DNA of 64,000 nt, taken from assembly GCF_000016065.1 (NCBI RefSeq), contig NC_009092.1, positions 2,666,001 to 2,730,000 of the forward strand. The letters run 5' to 3'. The position numbers and the translations under genes are program-made. The notes beneath the pieces are model-generated. The model worked only from the letters and a program-made list of their open reading frames with translations. It did not search any database and was not told the origin of the DNA. The first letter of the stretch is position 1; each line of letters opens with the position of its first letter. Source of the DNA: Shewanella loihica PV-4 (lineage in GTDB: Bacteria; Pseudomonadota; Gammaproteobacteria; Enterobacterales; Shewanellaceae). Below, piece after piece: positions 18,121 through 26,443 of this stretch.

Positions 18121-18468
18121 ACTCTTCTCGGTATTAATAACGTTTTTATCTTGTGTCATTCGAATATTTGGCTATTTATAATAGTCAAAATATAAAATAA
18201 GCCGATAAGGCTTAACCTAATAATCGAAGACACTCGGTTATTACTATTCAGTATTATTTTTTATAAGTGGCTCGTGCCGATAAATATCCAAGGAAATAGA
18301 GACTCTTGTTAAATAGCCTTCTCTATTTACCCGCCAAGCCTTTATTCGCTGCGCCTTTGTTGATTAGCCAGTCTGGACGGGCTAAGCGCGAGCGCTTTAC
18401 AGATTGAAGCACGCGAGCGCGGCAACAGGCTTACTAAAAAACAATGACACTTTCTCGAAAAATAACCC
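18121..18468. other. Intergenic region upstream of the glycosidase lipoprotein
   Basis: 348 bp between the glycosidase start and the AraC-family stop, both genes on the minus strand. AT-rich near the glycosidase (18121-18300), it holds the candidate operator pair at 18431-18460 near the far end. A 6-bp inverted repeat TTAGCC/GGCTAA (about 18364-18385) lacks a T run. I see no gene. Confidence 0.6.
18431..18466 (-). promoter_or_regulatory. Predicted MelR-like operator pair upstream of the glycosidase lipoprotein
   Basis: On the minus strand, GTTATTTTTCGAGAA (18452-18466) is identical in 14 of 15 positions to the sites upstream of the TonB receptor (19411-19425) and of the GH97 gene (24378-24392). 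A weaker partner, TTTTAGTAA (18431-18439), lies 21 bp further downstream. The pair is about 310 bp upstream of the glycosidase start. The long shared 15-mer makes chance unlikely; the regulator assignment is inference. Confidence 0.6.
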
Positions 18469-19344
18469 TCATCCCACCCGGCGACGAAACTCCAGCGGCG
18501 ACATGTTGAACTCACGCTGAAAGATGTCATAGAAGCGGCTCACCGAGCCAAATCCCGCCTCCAGTGCTATGTTCAGCACAGGATTCTCGGTATCGATCAG
18601 CAAGGCCTGGGCATGTTGCAACCGTAGCTGGTTAATATATTGTTTTATTGAGACTTTCATTACGCGATTGAAGAGCTTCATCGCATAGTTCTTGTGCAGC
18701 CCGGTGGACATGGCCACGTTTTCTATGGTGATCTTCTGATCATAATGGTCGGCGATATAACGCAGCATGGTCTGGATATGGTTAAGCCCACCAAACACCG
18801 GCTTGTCGACCCCATGGCCGCTACGATGGGCCAGATTAAAGGTGCTGTAATGCTCTATCGCCATGCGGCGGATACGGTTGCGGATCTCGTTGATCACCTG
18901 GCTGGCGAGCAGAGGCTCCTGGCTGGCGATATCCGCCTCCCAGATCTGCGTCAGCTGGCGATCGCACACATAGAGGCTGTCCGACACCATCACCTCGCCG
19001 TGGAGCAGTTGGCTGACAAACTCCCCCGGCAGCATCCAGGTGAGGAAGGCCTGCAGCGGAATGTAGATATTGACTATCTCACCGTCACCATGACAGGCGG
19101 TCATCTGATGGGGGATCGAAGCCCAGAAGATGATCATCCGTCCCTCGGGCACAGAGATCTCCTGACCGTTAATCAAATAATCCGCTGAACAATCAAAGAG
19201 GTAGTTAATCTCTATGTGTCCATGCCAATGGCTGTGGGCCATCACCTCTGGCCGCTTGCGATGAAAGCCAAACTTATTGTCCTGCGCCTGCGCCGTTAAC
19301 GGACTGGCTTCACTAAACGAAATTTTCTCGACCCATTCGAACAT
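18469..19344 (-). CDS. MelR-like AraC-family transcriptional regulator
   Basis: DNA-binding activator with an N-terminal cupin-type sugar-sensing domain and a C-terminal double helix-turn-helix. The N-terminal half aligns by eye with E. coli MelR, the melibiose activator: SHWHGHIEINYLFD, DYLING, FWASIPHQMT. The AraC domain shows ITIENVAMSTGLHKNYAMKLFNRVM and VLNIALEAGFGSVSRFYDIFQ. I chose ATG 19344 (MFEWVEK, about 291 aa, close to MelR) over the frame start at 19404; the ribosome-binding site is modest. MelR senses an alpha-galactoside, so the inducer here is probably related. It is divergent from the TonB receptor and is the likely ligand of the TTTCnGGAA repeats. Confidence 0.88.
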   Translation of the reverse strand: MFEWVEKISFSEASPLTAQAQDNKFGFHRKRPEVMAHSHWHGHIEINYLFDCSADYLINGQEISVPEGRMIIFWASIPHQMTACHGDGEIVNIYIPLQAFLTWMLPGEFVSQLLHGEVMVSDSLYVCDRQLTQIWEADIASQEPLLASQVINEIRNRIRRMAIEHYSTFNLAHRSGHGVDKPVFGGLNHIQTMLRYIADHYDQKITIENVAMSTGLHKNYAMKLFNRVMKVSIKQYINQLRLQHAQALLIDTENPVLNIALEAGFGSVSRFYDIFQREFNMSPLEFRRRVG

Positions 19345-19410
19345 AAGGATAACCCCGGTTAACCCACCTTTAGCGAAGCTAACCCAAATACATTTGATTA
19401 ACAAACATAA

Positions 19411-19446
19411 GTTATTTTTCGGGAAGTTATACCTGATTTTCAGGAA
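19411..19446 (+). promoter_or_regulatory. Predicted MelR-like operator pair 1, TonB receptor/regulator intergenic region
   Basis: TTTCGGGAA (19417-19425, inside GTTATTTTTCGGGAA 19411-19425) and TTTCAGGAA (19438-19446) are perfect TTTCnGGAA direct repeats 21 bp apart. The pair is closer to the AraC-family gene (start 19344), so it could serve autoregulation or DNA looping with pair 2, which begins about 98 bp away. Confidence 0.65.
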
Positions 19447-19514
19447 TGTTCAGAGTGAAACTTACTCAAGTAGTGAGCATGAAAATACCTGATGTTAAAT
19501 ATTCGTTAGGATAT

Positions 19515-19545
19515 TTTCTGGAAATCATAGGCACTATTTCGGGAA
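19515..19545 (+). promoter_or_regulatory. Predicted MelR-like operator pair 2 at the TonB receptor promoter
   Basis: TTTCTGGAA (19515-19523) and TTTCGGGAA (19537-19545) are perfect TTTCnGGAA direct repeats 22 bp apart. A possible -10 element TATAAA (19568-19573) places the -35 hexamer at 19545-19550, so the downstream repeat abuts the -35 position. This is the class II geometry used by AraC at araBAD. The start codon of the receptor is 133 bp downstream. Confidence 0.65.
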
Positions 19546-19677
19546 GTTTCCCTTCCAGTCTCGGGGATATAAATATCAGGGTGAACTGATTTCAAAAATT
19601 AGTTTATTGAGCCTGATAAGAATTAATTCAGCCCAAACAATAAAGCTCAAAAAGCCTGAAAACACGAAGGGAACACT

Positions 19678-22482
19678 ATGAAAAGAAATTATCTTGCCTT
19701 TGCGATTAGCCTTGCATTGGCCTCTTCACTTCCCGCCTACGGGGCCGACGACGAAGAGAAGCAACAAAATGATGAGACCGAGATGGAAGTCATCGAGGTG
19801 CGGGGGATCTTAAGCAGTCTGAAAGAGGCGCAGTCGATCAAGAAGGAAGCCGACAATGTGGTCGACGCCCTGGTCGCCGAAGATATAGGTAAATTCCCCG
19901 ACAGCAACGTCGCCGAGGCGATGCAGCGTATCCCAGGGGTAAGCGTTAACCGCCTGCGCGGCGAGGGTCAGAGCGTTACTGTGCGTGGTCTGAGTGGCGA
20001 CTACAACGTCACCACGCTCAACGGCAGAAAGATCGCCTCGGAAACCGTGGGGCGCGACTTTAACTATGATCTGATCGCCGCCGAGCTGATTGGTGGCATT
20101 CAGGTCAACAAGACCCAGCAGGCCTCTCTGCCCGAAGGCGGCATAGGCGCCATCATCAACATCGATACCCTCAAGCCCCTCAACGTGGGCAGTAAGGTAG
20201 CCGGCTCTATCGAGGGCTACTATAACGAGCGCGCCGGTGAGACAGATCCCCAAGCCTCGCTGCTGATCAGCGAGACCTTTAACGACGACGAGCTGGGGAT
20301 CTTGATCTCCGCCAACCACACCTCCTCCTTCACCCGCTTCGACAGCCACAGCGCACAGTGGGGCTGGAACGAGTGGAGCGAGGCCGAGCTGATGCCAAAC
20401 GGCGATCCTAACGTGTCGGGCCGCTTCCCCAGCTGGCCTAACATCATGGTGAGCACGGATCAGCGCGAGCGCAGCGGCGGTACGCTGGCGCTGCAGTGGC
20501 GCCCGACCCCGAACCTGGACATCAACTTTGATGCCCTTTATACCAAGTATGAGATTGAATCCACGGGGAACATGATCTCCCTGGCCCTGTTTGAGGGCAC
20601 CAACCTAGACAACATCCAGGATGTGCAGTTTGGTGCCGACGGTCACACCAACAGTATCACAATCGGTGAGCCGGGCAACATGGACTCGCCGGCCATCGCC
20701 GAGCTGCTGGAATCGCAAAATCCCCGCGACAGTGATGCCATGCAGGTGGGGCTGAACCTCAACTACATCTGGGACAACTTTAACTTTAACTTCGACCTGG
20801 CCTACTCTGAGGCGGAAGATGCCTCGGCGGCAGTCAGCTGGGTGGTGGTGCGTACCGCCATCGACACCCTCACGGTCAACTGGGATAACGGCGAGCAGGT
20901 GCCCGACATCTCCTTTGGCGATACCGTGCTGGATGAGAACATCGACTATGGCGCCTGGTATGCCCGCATCGACGGCGACAAGGTGAAGGACAAGACGGGT
21001 AACTTCAACTTCAACGGCACCTATGAGCCGGACGATGGCATCATCAGCAAGGTGCTGTTCGGCACCGGCTATAACATGCAGGACAAGGGCAAGACCTACT
21101 GGAGCCAGGAAAACCCCAGCGCCTATACCTTCCGCAACGGCGTCACAGAGAGCGAGTGGATCAACGCCCCCGATAGCGAAAAGGTGGATATCGCCGGCAA
21201 CACCCTCTGGGGACCGTTACCGGCAACAGCCCTCAATCCGGGCAACTTCGACGACTTCATGGGTAGCTCAAACGCCATGCTGCCCAACACCTGGGCGGGG
21301 ATCAACATTCCCGGGCTGTTCGACTATTATCGATCCTTGGACAGCGAGGCATTCGATCAATACTTGGTGCCCAGACCTAACCTCACCGGCGGCAACACCT
21401 ATGGGGTGAAAGAGGAGACCATCCACGCCTACGCCGAGCTGATCCTCGAAGATGAGATTGCCAGCATGCCCTATATGCTCGACTTCGGTCTGCGCTATAT
21501 AGACACAACCGTCACCTCCTGGGGCTACTCACAGGATCCCGCCAACATCGCCTTCGATGAAAACGGCCTGTTTACCGACGCAGTGGATACCGTCGGCCTG
21601 GTGGAGTTTGAAGGCAACTACAACAAGCTGCTGCCGAGCTTCAACGGTAAGCTGGGGCTGACCGATGATTTGGTCTGGCGTCTGTCGCTGTCACAGGCGA
21701 TCTCTCGTCCGCCGCTGACCAACCTGTCGCCTGTCACCTCTATCTGGCAAAACGAGGAGAAGACGCCGCCGGAGAACTTCATCTATGAGAATGACCCAGG
21801 CCTGGAGCCCTACTACGCCGATCAGCTCGATACCACGCTGGAGTGGTACTACAGCGACAGTGGCACCCTTAACCTGGCCTTCTACTACAAGGAGCTGCAC
21901 GGCTTCGTGATCTACGAGCCGACGCGGGAAACCATCAATGGCGCCAGCTTCGAGGTCACCCGCCCCTACAATGACGATGAAAACCAGTCGCGTATCCGGG
22001 GTTATGAGCTGAACTGGCTACAGACCTTCGACGACTTCCTGCCTGATGCCCTGGCGGGCTTCGGTGTGCAGGCCAACTATACCTATAACAACAGCGAGTC
22101 GGGTGAATACACGGACGATGGCGAGCAGTTGCCGTTCAAGGGATTGTCTGATCATCAGTACAATGTGGTCGCCTTCTACGAGAACCATGGGCTTAAGGTC
22201 AATGTGGCCTATAACTATCGCTCCGAGTACAGCCTGGGCAAGCAGTGGTATTGGTCAAATGCCCTCAACGACTGGACCTCAGAGACCCTACAGGTCGACG
22301 AATGGGGCCAACTGGATATGCAGGTGGGCTATGACGTCACAGACAATATCACCCTCACCTTCGAGGCCAACAACCTTCTTGACCCCGATTATGTGCAGTA
22401 CCTGAACGGGGACAAGAACCACGTAGACTATATCTCCAGCTGGGGTCGTAGCTATCGTGCGGGGGTTCGCTTCAAGTTTTAA
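19678..22482 (+). CDS. TonB-dependent outer-membrane receptor (Caulobacter-type, oligosaccharide uptake)
   Basis: 934-aa TonB-dependent receptor that would import an oligosaccharide across the outer membrane using proton-motive force via TonB/ExbBD. It has a signal peptide ending at YGADD, a TonB-box-like segment (MEVIEVRGI, residues about 36-44) and a plug domain with the typical ALVAEDIGKFPDSNVAEAMQRIPG stretch (shown in part). The C-terminal barrel ends in RAGVRFKF. The plug sequence is that of the TIGR01782-like sugar receptors common in Caulobacter, Xanthomonas and Shewanella. It has its own promoter behind two operator pairs and its own terminator. The substrate is inferred from neighbours to be an alpha-galactoside or galactose-bearing glycan. 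Confidence 0.92.
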   Translation: MKRNYLAFAISLALASSLPAYGADDEEKQQNDETEMEVIEVRGILSSLKEAQSIKKEADNVVDALVAEDIGKFPDSNVAEAMQRIPGVSVNRLRGEGQSVTVRGLSGDYNVTTLNGRKIASETVGRDFNYDLIAAELIGGIQVNKTQQASLPEGGIGAIINIDTLKPLNVGSKVAGSIEGYYNERAGETDPQASLLISETFNDDELGILISANHTSSFTRFDSHSAQWGWNEWSEAELMPNGDPNVSGRFPSWPNIMVSTDQRERSGGTLALQWRPTPNLDINFDALYTKYEIESTGNMISLALFEGTNLDNIQDVQFGADGHTNSITIGEPGNMDSPAIAELLESQNPRDSDAMQVGLNLNYIWDNFNFNFDLAYSEAEDASAAVSWVVVRTAIDTLTVNWDNGEQVPDISFGDTVLDENIDYGAWYARIDGDKVKDKTGNFNFNGTYEPDDGIISKVLFGTGYNMQDKGKTYWSQENPSAYTFRNGVTESEWINAPDSEKVDIAGNTLWGPLPATALNPGNFDDFMGSSNAMLPNTWAGINIPGLFDYYRSLDSEAFDQYLVPRPNLTGGNTYGVKEETIHAYAELILEDEIASMPYMLDFGLRYIDTTVTSWGYSQDPANIAFDENGLFTDAVDTVGLVEFEGNYNKLLPSFNGKLGLTDDLVWRLSLSQAISRPPLTNLSPVTSIWQNEEKTPPENFIYENDPGLEPYYADQLDTTLEWYYSDSGTLNLAFYYKELHGFVIYEPTRETINGASFEVTRPYNDDENQSRIRGYELNWLQTFDDFLPDALAGFGVQANYTYNNSESGEYTDDGEQLPFKGLSDHQYNVVAFYENHGLKVNVAYNYRSEYSLGKQWYWSNALNDWTSETLQVDEWGQLDMQVGYDVTDNITLTFEANNLLDPDYVQYLNGDKNHVDYISSWGRSYRAGVRFKF

Positions 22483-22534
22483 TCTCCCTTGTTAAATGAT
22501 TCGCTCAAAGACAATTTAGGCAATCGTTTTGTTC

Positions 22535-22565
22535 GCCCATTACCACTAGGTGATGGGCTTTTTTT
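22535..22565 (+). terminator. Rho-independent terminator of the TonB receptor gene
   Basis: Stem GCCCATTACC (22535-22544)/GGTGATGGGC (22549-22558) with one G-T pair, followed by TTTTTTT. It is 53 bp after the stop codon. Confidence 0.85.
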
Positions 22566-22606
22566 ATCCCCATTCCCCGCCGCAAAACTTAACTTATCCA
22601 GCTGAT

Positions 22607-22636
22607 ATTCCTGAATAATTAATAGTGTTTCTCGAA
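22607..22636 (+). promoter_or_regulatory. Predicted MelR-like operator pair upstream of the PEGA lipoprotein
   Basis: ATTCCTGAA (22607-22615) and TTTCTCGAA (22628-22636) are direct repeats 21 bp apart, matching TTTCnGGAA at 6 of 8 and 7 of 8 positions. They lie 127-156 bp upstream of ATG 22763. Immediately downstream is a perfect inverted repeat (22644-22663). Confidence 0.45.
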
Positions 22637-22643
22637 AACTACT

Positions 22644-22663
22644 CAAGGGCTGATTAGCCCTTG
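22644..22663. repeat. Perfect inverted repeat CAAGGGCT-GATT-AGCCCTTG
   Basis: 8-bp arms with a 4-base loop, 7 bp after the operator pair and 100 bp before the lipoprotein start. No T run follows, so it is not a standard terminator. It could be a protein site or a hairpin in the 5' leader. Confidence 0.5.
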
Positions 22664-22762
22664 AATGGGTCAGCCTGGATGGCTTAATTTTTAGTCGCTC
22701 ATGGATATCAATCCATCACCAACACAATCACCTACTTCTTCATCGACAGGGAGATTCTTCAC

Positions 22763-24337
22763 ATGGAAAGACATTTAAGCAATAAGCCAAACAGGCAATT
22801 AAGCAATAAACCAAACAGGCAGTTAAGCAAGCACGGAGCATCCACCCTACTGAGCCTACTCTTCTTAGGTGTCATAGGGCTCAGCCTGCCGGGCTGCGGC
22901 TCAGGTGGCGATGACGGCAAAACTAGCGAGCCAGCGGTTACACCACCGGTAGCCACACCGACACCAGAGGGGAGTCTCACAGTATCTGCTAGCGAGAGCG
23001 GCGCTGCCATCTACCTAGATGGGCGCTTCACTGGCAAGCTGACCCCGGCCGAACTCACCCTCGAGCCCGGCGAATACACCATAGGCGTGGGGCTCAACCA
23101 GAGTGAGCAGTATCTTAGACGCACGGTTCAGGTAGAGGCCGACCAGACCATTAGCCTGGCGCTGGATGAGAGCGATCGCCAGACGCCCAAGGCCTGGAAG
23201 GCGCTGTTTATCGGTGTGGCCAAGGTGCAGGCTCAGGGTGATAGTTGTGTCAGCCAATACCAGACCGAGCAGCTCGACGCTGGCTTTGACTTCTTTCGCT
23301 GGAGCTTTAAGGAGCGCGTCGAGCCCTACAGCTATCACACCATGGATTGGCAGTTTGAGCGTCTGGATATCACGGATGAGGTGGTGACCCTCAGCAATGA
23401 CAAGCTCATCGGCCCGGCGGAGATCGAGCCCTATCTGACGAACGTCGACAAGGGCGACTATGACCTCATCGTCAGTTTCTTTCGCGGCGGCGCCGGCAGC
23501 GATGACTGCTACATAGACGACTTCAAGGGCATCGCCTGGTATGACTATCGCGTGCTCAACTCAGACGCCTCCTACTACACGATACGCTTCTATGATGATG
23601 TTAGCGGGCGTATCGAGGCGGCCAAGGCAAATGACAGAGATCCGGGCATGTACATCCACGAGTGGCTGCACACCACGGCGGAGTGGTTCTTTCCCGATCA
23701 GGGCTATGCCCAGCCCAGCAGCGACGGCCAGGTGGTCCACGCCGCCGAGGTATACGGCTACAGCTGGCCCTGGATGAGTTGGTATCGAGACCTCATCCGC
23801 GGCCAGGTGAAACAGCAAGCCAGCTATGTGGGCATAGGCCCGGACGCCCTGCTCGGCTGTAGCGTCAGCGAAGACGCCTTAGGCCTGTGTTCGAGCGCCG
23901 CAGGTCAAGCAGCATCAGACGCCTCTAGTCAGGTGGCGCCAGAGGCCTTTATTCAAACACCCTTGATCTATGACAAGAGCGCCGGACAACAGGTGCCCTG
24001 GCAGACGGTGAGCCGACCCTATCGAGATGGCCGGGTCTCATTTGGTCAGATCCCGTCCGGTGAGCAGCTCTGCCTCAATCGCCACACCGTCAGCTACCTG
24101 CTCGGCGATGGCACCCTAGCACTCACCTTAGATGAAAGCCTCTGCGGCGAGCCGTCCAGCGCCCGTCTCAGCTTTACGCCTTGGCTAGCAGAGGAGCAGT
24201 CGTCGCGTGTAATCACGCTGCCCATTGACCAAGCCAGCAGGCTTTTAGCCAGCAAAAAACCCTTTATTGAAGGTGAGCACCTCAGCTTAGATGAGATCTT
24301 AATTGAGCTAAGAGCACTGATGGCGCACTCGCTCTAG
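22763..24337 (+). CDS. PEGA-domain lipoprotein with HExxH metallopeptidase-like motif
   Basis: 524-aa predicted lipoprotein of unrecognised family. The signal has a long basic leader holding an 8-residue tandem repeat (LSNKPNRQ twice), a hydrophobic segment and the lipobox LPGC (Cys45). Residues about 70-135 look like a PEGA surface beta domain (GAAIYLDGRFTGKLTPAELTLEPG). The main domain (145-365) holds HEWLH at 299-303, a candidate zinc-peptidase HExxH helix, with a further His-Glu at 326 and 329 (HAAEVYGY). The C-terminal 130 residues look like a separate beta-rich region. It has its own start (RBS GGGAG at 22750) and an operator pair, between the sugar receptor and GH97 genes. Peptidase activity is a guess from the motif; a sugar-binding or surface-anchoring role is equally possible. 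Confidence 0.7.
   Translation: MERHLSNKPNRQLSNKPNRQLSKHGASTLLSLLFLGVIGLSLPGCGSGGDDGKTSEPAVTPPVATPTPEGSLTVSASESGAAIYLDGRFTGKLTPAELTLEPGEYTIGVGLNQSEQYLRRTVQVEADQTISLALDESDRQTPKAWKALFIGVAKVQAQGDSCVSQYQTEQLDAGFDFFRWSFKERVEPYSYHTMDWQFERLDITDEVVTLSNDKLIGPAEIEPYLTNVDKGDYDLIVSFFRGGAGSDDCYIDDFKGIAWYDYRVLNSDASYYTIRFYDDVSGRIEAAKANDRDPGMYIHEWLHTTAEWFFPDQGYAQPSSDGQVVHAAEVYGYSWPWMSWYRDLIRGQVKQQASYVGIGPDALLGCSVSEDALGLCSSAAGQAASDASSQVAPEAFIQTPLIYDKSAGQQVPWQTVSRPYRDGRVSFGQIPSGEQLCLNRHTVSYLLGDGTLALTLDESLCGEPSSARLSFTPWLAEEQSSRVITLPIDQASRLLASKKPFIEGEHLSLDEILIELRALMAHSL
22775..22830 (+). repeat. 24-bp tandem repeat in the lipoprotein signal-peptide region
   Basis: Units at 22775-22798 and 22799-22822 differ at two positions, and a partial third (TTAAGCAA) follows at 22823-22830. 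Each unit encodes LSNKPNRQ, so gain or loss would change only the n-region length of the signal peptide. Confidence 0.85.
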
Positions 24338-24377
24338 GAGTATCTATCTAACACGCAGCAGGCGGGGCGAAACAGAG

Positions 24378-24457
24378 GTTATTTTTCGGGAAACATTAGC
24401 CCCGTTTTCATGCGCCCGGGCGTCAATCGACATGCTTCAATGACTTACCTTCGGGAA
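24378..24457 (+). promoter_or_regulatory. Predicted MelR-like sites upstream of the GH97 gene
   Basis: GTTATTTTTCGGGAA (24378-24392) is identical over 15 bp to the site at 19411-19425. A weak half-site TTTCATGCG (24406-24414) follows at 22 bp, and CTTCGGGAA (24449-24457, 7 of 8 matches) lies 31 bp upstream of the start codon. I could not define a convincing -10 element. Confidence 0.55.
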
Positions 24458-24487
24458 TTTCCCCGTATGAATCAGGAGTAATGAAAC

Positions 24488-26431
24488 ATGTTGCAGCGTT
24501 TTTTGACGGCGCCCCAGGCGTATAAGCAGCTGATGTTGGCCGGAGTGCTAACGCTTCCCTGCGCACTGGCCATGGGCGAGACCTATCAACTCAGCTCCCC
24601 GGACGGCAGCATCTTGGTCGATGTCATCGCCGAGGAGCAGCTCAGCTATCGCGTCAGCGTCGACGGCCAAACCATCCTGGCCCCATCACACATCGCCATG
24701 ACCTTTGCCGATGGCACGGCGCTCGGAAAGTCGCCTCAAGTGGTTGAGGTCAAGCGCAGTGCCATCTCAGAGCAGCTCACCCCGGTTATCAAGGTGCGTA
24801 CCGCCAAAATAGACAACCAATACAACCAGTTGAGCCTGAGCTTCAAAGATAACTACCAAGTGGATTTTCGCGCCTTCGATGAAGGAGTCGCCTATCGTTT
24901 CAGCGCCCAGCAGTCTGGCAAGAGTGCCCTCACCTCTGAACAGGCCGAGTTTAACTTCGCCAAAGGCGCCTTCGCCTACTTCCCCTTCGAGAAGAAGTTT
25001 GCCAGCGCCACCCAACCCAGATTTACCCCCATCGCCGCCAAGGGGATAGACAAGGACGAGCTGGGTAGCCTGCCGGCCCTGTTTGTGGTCAATGGCGTCA
25101 ATGTGTTGCTGACCGAGACAGACCTGCAGAGCTATCCCGGCCTCTGGCTAAGGGGCAAGGGCGATGGCAATGTCTATGGCGTGCACCCATTCGAGCTAGA
25201 TAAAGATGAGCAGTACACAAAGGATCTTGGCATAGTCAGCAAGTCTCGCAGCTATCCCTGGCGCATCCTGGCCATCGCCCGCAGCGACGGTGAGCTGCTC
25301 GACAATCAGATGAGCTACACCCTGGCCGAGCCGTCACGCATCGAAGACACCTCCTGGATCAAGCCAGGCAAGATCGCCTGGGACTGGTATAACGAAAACA
25401 ACCTCAAGGGGGTCGACTTCAAGGCGGGGATCAATACCGAGACCTACCAGTATTACGCCGATTTTGCCGCCGACTTTGGCATCGAAAATATCTTGATCGA
25501 CGATGGCTGGTCGTCACAGGAGGATGTACTTAACGTATTGCCGGGGATCGACATGCAGGCGATCATCGCCCATGCCAAGGCCAGAGGCGTCGGGGTACAG
25601 CTATGGGTGCCCTATTCGGCGCTGGACAAGAACCTGGAAGAGGCGTTTAAGCTCTACGCCAAATGGGGGATCAACGGCGTCAAGATAGACTTCATGGACA
25701 GCGACAGCATCAAGCGGGTGGATTTCTACTGGCGCGCCGCCGCCATGGCCGCCAAGTACAAGCTGATGGTCAACTTCCACGGCGCCTACAAGCCCGCGGG
25801 GATCCACAGAACCTACCCCAACGTGATGACCCGCGAGGGGGTCAGAGGATTGGAGAACAACAAATGGTCAGAGGTGACCTCTACCCACAACCTGCATCTG
25901 CCCTTCATCCGCATGATAGCGGGTCCGCTGGATTACACCCCGGGCGCCATGGCCAATGCCCAACAGAAGAACTTCAACAAGGTCTGGTCTCGCCCCATGA
26001 GCCTCACCACCCGGGCGCAACAGATTGCCATGTATGTGATCTACGAGAGCCCGCTGCAGATGCTCGCCGACACCCCCACCAGCTACCGCGCCGAACCTGA
26101 GATCCCGCGCTTTATCGCCGCCATTCCTACGGTATGGGATGACTTTAAGGTGCTGCATGCCAGCATAGGCGAGTATTTCACCATAGCGCGCCGCGCAGGT
26201 GATAACTGGTACATAGGCGCCATGACCAATACCCAGGCGAGAAGCCAGCAGATCAACCTGGACTTTCTTGGAGATGGTGAGTATGAGATGCAGCTGCTGC
26301 AAGATGGCATCAACGCGGGTAACTTCGCCGAAGACTATAAGCTCATCAAGAAAACCGTTACCAAGGGCGACAGCCTAGATCTCAACATGGCGGCCAACGG
26401 CGGCTATGCCATACAGCTGATCAAACGTTAA
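24488..26431 (+). CDS. GH97-family retaining alpha-galactosidase-like enzyme
   Basis: 647-aa exported glycoside hydrolase family 97 protein (SusB/BT1871 relatives) that would remove alpha-linked galactose (or glucose) in the periplasm. A signal peptide (LMLAGVLTLPCALAMG) precedes an N-terminal beta-supersandwich (30-290), a TIM barrel with WDWYNENNLKG, ILIDDGWS and GVKIDFMD, and a C-terminal beta domain. Asp401 in KIDFMD sits where retaining GH97 enzymes have their nucleophile. Glu456 lies 55 residues later in MTREGVRGLE, the same spacing I recall for Asp415/Glu470 of BT1871; the inverting SusB lacks the Asp. This favours a retaining alpha-galactosidase, agreeing with the Leloir operon and MelR-like regulator. 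RBS AGGAG at 24473. Confidence 0.88.
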   Translation: MLQRFLTAPQAYKQLMLAGVLTLPCALAMGETYQLSSPDGSILVDVIAEEQLSYRVSVDGQTILAPSHIAMTFADGTALGKSPQVVEVKRSAISEQLTPVIKVRTAKIDNQYNQLSLSFKDNYQVDFRAFDEGVAYRFSAQQSGKSALTSEQAEFNFAKGAFAYFPFEKKFASATQPRFTPIAAKGIDKDELGSLPALFVVNGVNVLLTETDLQSYPGLWLRGKGDGNVYGVHPFELDKDEQYTKDLGIVSKSRSYPWRILAIARSDGELLDNQMSYTLAEPSRIEDTSWIKPGKIAWDWYNENNLKGVDFKAGINTETYQYYADFAADFGIENILIDDGWSSQEDVLNVLPGIDMQAIIAHAKARGVGVQLWVPYSALDKNLEEAFKLYAKWGINGVKIDFMDSDSIKRVDFYWRAAAMAAKYKLMVNFHGAYKPAGIHRTYPNVMTREGVRGLENNKWSEVTSTHNLHLPFIRMIAGPLDYTPGAMANAQQKNFNKVWSRPMSLTTRAQQIAMYVIYESPLQMLADTPTSYRAEPEIPRFIAAIPTVWDDFKVLHASIGEYFTIARRAGDNWYIGAMTNTQARSQQINLDFLGDGEYEMQLLQDGINAGNFAEDYKLIKKTVTKGDSLDLNMAANGGYAIQLIKR

Positions 26432-26443
26432 ACGTCCCACTCC

